NCBI GenBank assembly: GCA_024867545.1
Contig: JANFNE010000011.1
Span: forward strand, 868,001 to 932,000
Reading direction: 5' to 3'
Source of the DNA: Phytopythium helicoides
Taxonomy: Eukaryota; Oomycota; Peronosporomycetes; Pythiales; Pythiaceae
Length of the DNA stretch: 64,000 bases
The notes under the pieces are model-generated. The model saw only the letters and a list, made by a program, of their open reading frames with translations. It was not told the DNA's origin and made no database searches. The stretch's first letter is position 1, and each line of letters begins with the position of its first letter. The position numbers were made by a program, and so were the translations under genes. Below, in pieces: positions 57,881 to 64,000 of the stretch.

Positions 57881-58843
57881 AACAATTTTTTTTTGCTCGA
57901 ACGGTATTGAATGACGGTGTTTACTATGATGCCAGCACCGAGAACTAAAGTTCACTGGCCCTGTCAGCCCGTTTGACTATTCACTAATGCACTCGGCTTC
58001 GCCTCTGACAAAGAACCAGACACACTCCAGCGAGGTCTTACAGCGATCACCGGGCAGTAAGGCTACCTTGTCAATGCGTAGTCAAATATCCTAGCTAATC
58101 ACTTACTACTTCCAAAGAACAATTCACAGGACAGGCACCAAGTATCATCAACAAGGAGCAATCAAAAGGGGTACAAATTGAGCTTTTTTTTTACATTGAG
58201 AAGCATTAGTAGGTTGCCTAAGCCATTTTCCTTGACTACAGACACTAACTTGGATATCTGCGCGACCCGAGAGTGCTCGTACGCCATATTCACAACCATC
58301 ACACCACAACCCAACGAGACCACAATCTTCTCCTTCTCTATCACACCGCACCAGCTCTCCACGGGTACGGGATATCGCTGGTGGAAGATGTTAACAACCA
58401 CAACTGTACATAATTCTACAGAAACTCTACGGATCAGTTCTTTCACGAAGTACCGATCCATTCTTTCACAATGTTTGTTCGGTTAGAGCACTCAGCCAAC
58501 GGTTGAACTGCAAGCTATCTCGTCTGAGATTGCCTTTTGATCAGCTGGTATCGCTAACTTTGGAGCGTCGTCCAAAATTACCCGGTTTATCTCTCGATTT
58601 GCCTCGACCACTATTAGCTTTTTTACATGCTGATTCAGCAAGTTCAACACCATGTAACAAACTGTGAGATTTCTGATAGTTGCGAACGGTCCACACACAG
58701 TCTATTTTGGCTGAAAGGTCCAATTTGGCTTGCTCAAAATAGCTTGAAACGCAACACCCGATCGCTTTGATTCACGACTTGTTCTGACATCTTGAGAAAC
58801 ACAAACGCAATCAATTGAAGCAACCCACTTTGAAGCATTAGAG
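57881..58843. other. Spacer with an unassigned minus-strand frame cluster
   Basis: AT-rich. On the minus strand, 58162-58461 (FVKELIRRVSVELCTVVVVN, NIFHQRYPVPVESWCGVI) and 58492-58723 (LNLLNQHVKKLIVVEANRE) look like possible exons or remnants, but have no joined model. Opposite frames are also open. No known domain. Confidence 0.3.
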
Positions 58844-60760
58844 ATGGGTATTCGTCACATAGTTCGAATTGTTGTGAGCGCTTGGCTGTCTGCCCAAGTA
58901 GAGCTTCACGGTCAATATTCACTGGACCGACTCCGAAGCTTCCACACGTACGCCTCCACTATCAGGCCTTCCTGGGTGGTGATGATCTGTGCAGTAACTC
59001 CTGTCCCATGCTTCCTGCTGAACACGGTTATGGATTTTGTACCTCTCAAGAAACCTAGTGCCGGTCCGGATGCCAACTACATCTTCTGGATCCGATTTTT
59101 TCTCAGCGTGACGCTGATCACTTACGGTGTGCTGATGCAGTTCATTCACTTAATACCGAGCCTTGGAATGACAAGGCGCCATGTCTTTCCTATTCGCAGT
59201 ATTTGCTTCTTTTGTGAGTCTGTGCTTCAACTTTGGTATGGCACATTTGATTGCATTCCCTGTTCCGTTCATGCTACTTGTTGGGACTCCCATCTGGTTC
59301 GTGTCAAACGCTGTCATGTTTCTCTACTTTTACGGAGGACATTTGAGACAAGATTCTGAGCTACTGAAACAATTCGTCAGCACCATGGCGATTTTGGTGT
59401 GTCAAGTCGGGCTCACGGTTGTATATCCAATCTTCATTCTTGGTCTTGTGTCAATCCCAAAGGATTACTATAGTTTATATGTCGTGCTACTCCCTGTCAT
59501 CAAGATATCGGCCAAGAATATCATCAGCATGTTTGTCGGGAAGCAACCACGATATGAAGCCCGAGGTCGTGATATTCAACGTCGAGATATTCAATGCACT
59601 CTATGTGTCGCTTGCCATGCAGAACTCGTCGACAATATCTACAACGCTAATCCTATTTGCCATCGACTTTGTCCAGGCGTGGGCATCGATGGCAGATGTT
59701 CATCGAGAGTTTCGCCAATTGAAGTTGCTGATGAGCAAGATTCCGGTTAGCCATCCACTCTATGGACGAAACTTTCTTGACGTTGCATTGAATTTGGTCG
59801 ATGAAGGCGCTTTTGTTCCCGACAAGCGCCTTAAAAACTGCAGTACAACACTGCCACAAGATGAACGCAGTCTATGCGGAGAAGGTAGCGTCCGAGCTGA
59901 TGACTGTGAAGTTGACAGTGATAGTTCAAGAATGCCAAAGTACCAGGCTTACTATCTTTCCCTGCATGCTGTTAAGAAGAAGGTTGCGGGGATAAATGGC
60001 AAGACAAAGATAAATAGTGTACAAGTTGTTCCCGTTACACGTGCTGCCAGCAGTTACCGGGTGGATACGATATCATCTTTTTCCCGATTGATAAGCTGGA
60101 AAAACAACCAGGAATGCTACACTCCTTGTCCAAGAAGGCTGTGGTGATAGAAGCATGACGCCAAAAAGACGACTTCTAGAGGATATTTTTACTGAGACCT
60201 GAGCGCATGCAATTCGTACGAGTATCAACTGAGCTTCTTTACACAACGGAGTTCATCATCCTTATCGAGTACACGGAAGTAATTGTGCCCATTATTTACA
60301 GTGAGTAGTATCCCTTCCCTGGAGTTTTTCTTTGACAACAACTAATCGTACTTGTCGTATCAGGTCTTTACATGACAGCCATGTTTTTCCTTCCAAACCA
60401 AGCCTTCTTCCCACACATTTCAGAAATTGATGCTGCAGAGTTAGGACGTATGGTGAGCAATGTGCTGGTCTACGCAGGCTCTTGAATTACTATCATTTCT
60501 TGTCATGAGTGTGCTTCTAAAACGGGCCATCGGAATCTCGGCTCTGCACCAACTTGGCTACGTACTTCAAGTCCAGTGGGAAATGGTGCAGTCCAAGTTG
60601 CTGCTTTGGATCTTTTACTCATTGCAGAACTCACTCGAACACTTTGGTAAGTTTAAAAAGTTAGCTACGTGGGAATAGAGCACGACTCACTCGGTCATAT
60701 CGTGCAGGGGCCGACTTCACTTTCAAATTTGCGTGGATGAACCAACCCGACGACGATTGA
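58844..60760 (+). pseudogene. Multi-pass membrane protein, copy 3, decayed
   Basis: Begins MGIRHIVRIVVSAWLSAQ at ATG 58844 and ends ADFTFKFAWMNQPDDD at TGA 60758-60760, matching copies 1 and 2 throughout. At least three one-base shifts are visible: near 59185 (an extra C before LFAVFAS), near 59540 (an extra A before SNHDMKPE) and near 60475 (an extra G before LELLSFL). The frame also ends early at 60147 before resuming at about 60230 (TTEFIILIEYTEVIVPI). Introns match those of the other copies. It is more diverged than the arms' copies, so it is an older duplicate, probably non-functional. Confidence 0.7.
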
Positions 60761-60812
60761 AAATACACCTCAATACGCTATTCAGCATCCCAAGAGTCGC
60801 CAACAAGCCGAG

Positions 60813-63163
60813 ATGCCCCATCAACGTCGTTTGGAAGACGATGATCGCAGCAAGCAAGTGCAGCGGTGGAATCTCAACAAATCACTCCAGCGTCTTGATT
60901 CTATGGACGCTATCAATGTGCTATCTAAGCGCTTGGAGTCAGAGATTGGAGAGACCGATGGCGCCATAGAAATTGCGTTGGATGGACAAAATCTCTCGTG
61001 TGATAGATCGAGCACAGCGTTGTGGTCACTCATCTTGTCTGCACCACTTGCACAGCGGATTGTGTGTCTGGATCTGTCATTTAACAAACTTGAGGATTCG
61101 TTTTTGGCGCCGCTAGTAAGGTATTCCAGTGCTTCGTGCAAATGGCCGTTGCTTGTCGTCTTGAATCTGAGCAACAACAGGTGCGATGCTAATTGACTCT
61201 AGTAGCGTTGGTTCTCACTCATTAGACTCGTCCAGATTCACAGGTGCTTCTGCACGCCCTATATCAACCCTGATTCTGAACGCACCTAGATTATCACAGC
61301 TTGATTTATCGTTGAATCCGCTTAGCATCAACAAAAGGGAAGTTTCCATCACTGGCTTTGATGGTAAAACTACTCCGGCAGCCAGTGTGCTGCTGGAGGC
61401 ACTATCCTCGAGTGAATACTATTGTTTGGAAGCGATCGACTTGTCTTGTATTGGTCCGTGGCGCGAATGTGCCAACTTTCCTCATGTTTCTGAGCTCAAG
61501 AAGCTTTTGGTAGCGCTGAGTGGCTACCACACGTGCTTGCGCCGACTCTCGTTGCGCTCGCTAGAACTAACGGACGAGCATGCTGCTGTCATTACAGAAT
61601 TGATAGTTCAGCAAGCTGTATTGCTTGAAGTCATCGATCTTTCAGGAAACGGTGTCAGCGATATTGGAGCAGCCAAATTCGCTTTTGTGTTGGATCGCAC
61701 AACATCTTTGAGAATGTTGAGCCTGGACGCGAATCAGGTCAGTTGTTTGGATTGATATGTTGCTAACTCGGAAAGAACTGACTAAAACCACGTACTCTAT
61801 TCAGATCACAAACCATGGGGTCGCAAGCTTTCATCGAGCGATTGCAGCCTTGAGAAATCCATTTTCGTTGCGCAAGCTGCATCTAAATAACAATGCAGGC
61901 ATCTCCAAACGAGATCTAACGGTGCTCGAGGAGCTCATACAGGCAAAAGTGTTGGAAACACACTTGCGCTCCGCACAGTGCAAGGAGGTATTCAACGACA
62001 GCTCTGATACCAAAATCGACAAGTCGCTGAATCTAAACGCACGCGCTGTTATAGAAGATCTCGTGCTCGATGCACGTCTTGTTGACCGCCACATAAGCTG
62101 CATTATGGAGGATCTCAGATTGGCACCTGGGTGGAAGTATCTCTGTGATCTTGATCTCAGCGGACATTCGATCGGGAAAAGGGGGGCCGCTTCAATATCT
62201 TTGTATTTGACATTGCGATCATCACTGAGAATGCTCCGTTTGACTCATAGTGGAATGGAAGGTGCGTTGCTAGATTCTCTCGATGATTGATCGCACAACG
62301 CTATAGTAACGTGTGCTCCTGCATCCAGACTCAACGATCGCAGTACTCGCCGATGGACTCGAGACGAACAGGACTTTGTTGGAGCTCGATCTGTCATGGA
62401 ACTGCATCACAAATTCAGGTGCTGTGCACCTCTACCTCAAAGCTTTCTCTGGGGTTCTGGAAAAGCGTCGTCGCATCCACATCTCGCAAGGCAACCTCAT
62501 CACCGGATCCTGCAAGCTGATCTTGCAATCGATCTCTCAAGCTCATGACCTTCGCAAGCGCTTCGATAAGGACTTTGGCGGCCTAGAGCAACTGAGTTTG
62601 TCGTACGTAGTTGATTGCATGTGTAGTGTTGAGAGTACTGCGGTAGTTCAAACTAACGCGCTGGCTTGAACAGAGGCAAGGCGCTTCGTATGTACGGAAC
62701 CCGCGCCATTGTTGACAAGCTATTGGGGATGCAAGATCTCGTGTGCAGGAGTTTAGACTTATCTCACAATGCTCTGGGTGACGAAGGGGCCGTACAAGTC
62801 GCGCGATTACTTCGCGCGAGCCCTCGTCGACTTCAGTCTATCGACCTGAGCTTCAACGACATCGGCGACGAAGGTGCCAACACACTGGCCGAGGCTCTGG
62901 AGCAAAACACCACTCTGCAGGTGCTCGTATTCCAGTCAGGCATTGAGGGTGGTCGCACAAAGCCCAAGATCACGGACAGCGGTGTCGTGCGTCTCACTTG
63001 CGCGCTGCACTCTCACCCTACAATCTCCTCCGTCGACCTCCGCGGCTCCAGCACGTCCCCCGCCGTGAATCTCGCTCTCGCAGCCCTCATCCGCTCCAAC
63101 CCGCGCATCTCGGAGCTCAACGGCGCGTCGGCCGCCGCCTTCCTCTCCAAGCACTGCAACTGA
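60813..63163 (+). CDS. Ribonuclease-inhibitor-type leucine-rich-repeat protein
   Basis: From ATG 60813 to TGA 63161-63163, about 750 residues over several exons. LRRs of the NLR/RNI type follow one another: IVCLDLSFNKLEDSFLAPL, LLEVIDLSGNGVSDIGAAKF, LRKLHLNNNAGISKRDLTVL, LCDLDLSGHSIGKRGAASIS, LLELDLSWNCITNSGAVHLY, VCRSLDLSHNALGDEGAVQV and LQSIDLSFNDIGDEGANTLA. A clear intron is about 61737-61805 (donor GTCAGT) and another about 62602-62673 (GTACGT to AACAG). Frame joins near 61180 and 62270-62320 are not settled (intron or indel). No NB-ARC or kinase domain is seen, so this is an LRR-only scaffold. It starts 53 bp after the membrane copy 3. Confidence 0.7.
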
Positions 63164-63381
63164 CGTCAGCAGCTCGCACTTCAACATCGTCGACTACCCG
63201 ATAGTCAACAATTCTGACGATCACATGAATTGACTACCAGATATTTTCATTTTCATGTGCAATCACAAAACCAATAGTATTTTTTTAAACTTCGAACGAA
63301 ACCCATCATTGTCTGCTGCGGAACACAATCCCGCGTCCAGTCGGCGCTACACGAGGGACCGAGGGGACCGCCCCCCCCATC

Positions 63382-64000
63382 ATGATGGAGTCGTCGACCG
63401 AGCCGCCGCATGAGGACGCGGCGGCGCCCGCGCTGAGCGCCAAGGAGCGCAAGCGGCGGCACCGCTGGGAGCAGAAGAACCGCTGGATGCCTCATTACCA
63501 GCTCAAGTACGGCGTGGCGCCCGTGGAGCTGGGCGGCGCGGCGGCGGACGGCGCGCCGCTCGTGCTCAAGGCCAAGTGCCGCTTTTGCGAGAGCTTCGGC
63601 CGCGAGCTGGCGCGTGGCGCGGCGCTGCCGCTGGACCAGGCGTTCGCGGTGGACGAGGACGACGCGCTGCTGCACGCCGCGACGCCGACTGCCAAGCGCA
63701 GGAAGAAGCGACAGACGCTCAAGGTCTTTGGACCCAACTTCCGCACCGACAACCTCGAGTCGCACCTGTCCAGGGAGCACCCCGCGCGCTGGAAGGAGTA
63801 CGAGCGCCTCAAGGATGCAGACAAGAGGACTGTTCTTCCCGGACCCGCCCTCGCACGGACACGCGCTAGAGCACGCCGCGTCTTTTGCGTCCAGCCTTGG
63901 CCTCACGCTGGGATCCGCGTCCATGATGCTGCTGCCGGGGCAGACACCGCCGGCGAGGGCGGCCGCAACCGCCGACGCAGCGACGCCCAACAGCAAGCTG
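63382..64000 (+). CDS. BED/C2H2-like zinc-finger protein (partial, one frame break)
   Basis: Starts MMESSTEPPHEDAAAP after a long C run and continues to the window end. A basic segment RKRRHRWEQKNRWMPHYQLK is followed by CRFCESFGRE and, about 60 residues later, NLESHLSREHPARW, giving a C-x2-C...H-x4-H arrangement like BED or C2H2 fingers. Near 63825-63835 one base shift is needed; the continuing frame reads FFPDPPSHGHALEHAASFAS, then LGLTLGSASMMLLPGQTPP. Oomycete genomes carry many proteins of this kind; a DNA-binding role is likely. The C-terminus is outside the window. Confidence 0.6.
   Translation, partial: MMESSTEPPHEDAAAPALSAKERKRRHRWEQKNRWMPHYQLKYGVAPVELGGAAADGAPLVLKAKCRFCESFGRELARGAALPLDQAFAVDEDDALLHAATPTAKRRKKRQTLKVFGPNFRTDNLESHLSREHPARWKEYERLKDADKRTVLPGPALARTRARARRVFCVQPWPHAGIRVHDAAAGADTAGEGGRNRRRSDAQQQA

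Noticed and set aside
1..64000. tRNA, rRNA or CRISPR features
   Set aside because: No convincing T-loop/acceptor pairing, rRNA core sequence or regularly spaced repeats were found by eye; a tRNAscan run would be decisive.

Overview
This looks like nuclear DNA of an oomycete (Phytophthora/Pythium/Saprolegnia type). The evidence is short introns (about 60-100 bp, donors mostly GTGCGT, GTGAGT or GTACGT), GC-rich third codon positions in housekeeping genes, tightly packed genes on alternating strands, a secreted GH81 beta-1,3-glucanase, plant-like ankyrin/RING E3 ligases, many domain fusions, and TCATTYY initiator-like motifs before some start codons. I see no bacterial operons, rRNA, tRNA or CRISPR.

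Region 1 (1-30.9 kb) is gene-dense. In order it holds: the first exon of a probable mitochondrial protein (-); a six-repeat villin/gelsolin with headpiece (+); a LYC1-like acetyltransferase (+); GH81 glucanase (+); a broken second LYC1-like copy (-); a four-TM protein (-); a PDZ protein (-); a tail-to-tail pair of XBAT34/35-like ankyrin/RING genes; a TTC14-like TPR/RS protein (+); an LRR protein (-); a METTL21-type methyltransferase (+); a PTPMT1-like phosphatase (-); a very large protein with about seven degenerate cyclic-nucleotide-binding folds and a C-terminal PH domain (+); a guanylate kinase with an N-terminal RIIa/DPY30-like dimerisation domain (-); and a RING-H2 protein (+).

Region 2 (31.5-52.7 kb) is built on an inverted duplication of about 4.1 kb. 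The arms are about 31.49-35.61 and 48.65-52.69 kb. Each arm carries a multi-pass membrane protein gene plus the same decayed fragments. The roughly 13 kb between the arms holds two small acidic proteins (+), a small membrane-anchored protein (+), and a convergent pair of Tudor-knot/PWWP chromatin genes (+ and -). The minus-strand member is much longer.

Region 3 (52.7-64 kb) holds a long coiled-coil gene (+), whose shortened fragments lie in both arms, a third decayed copy of the membrane protein (+), a ribonuclease-inhibitor-type LRR gene (+), and a zinc-finger gene that runs off the window end (+).

Two patterns cross the whole window. First, four families occur as opposite-strand pairs (LYC1, XBAT35, membrane protein, Tudor/PWWP), so inverted duplication has been frequent. 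Second, single-base indels interrupt otherwise conserved frames in more than ten genes, while gelsolin, GH81, the guanylate kinase and the left membrane-protein copy are clean. Whether those indels are assembly errors or real decay must be settled before any of them is called a pseudogene. Exon joins below are inferred by eye from GT/AG sites, reading-frame phase and paralogue comparison.
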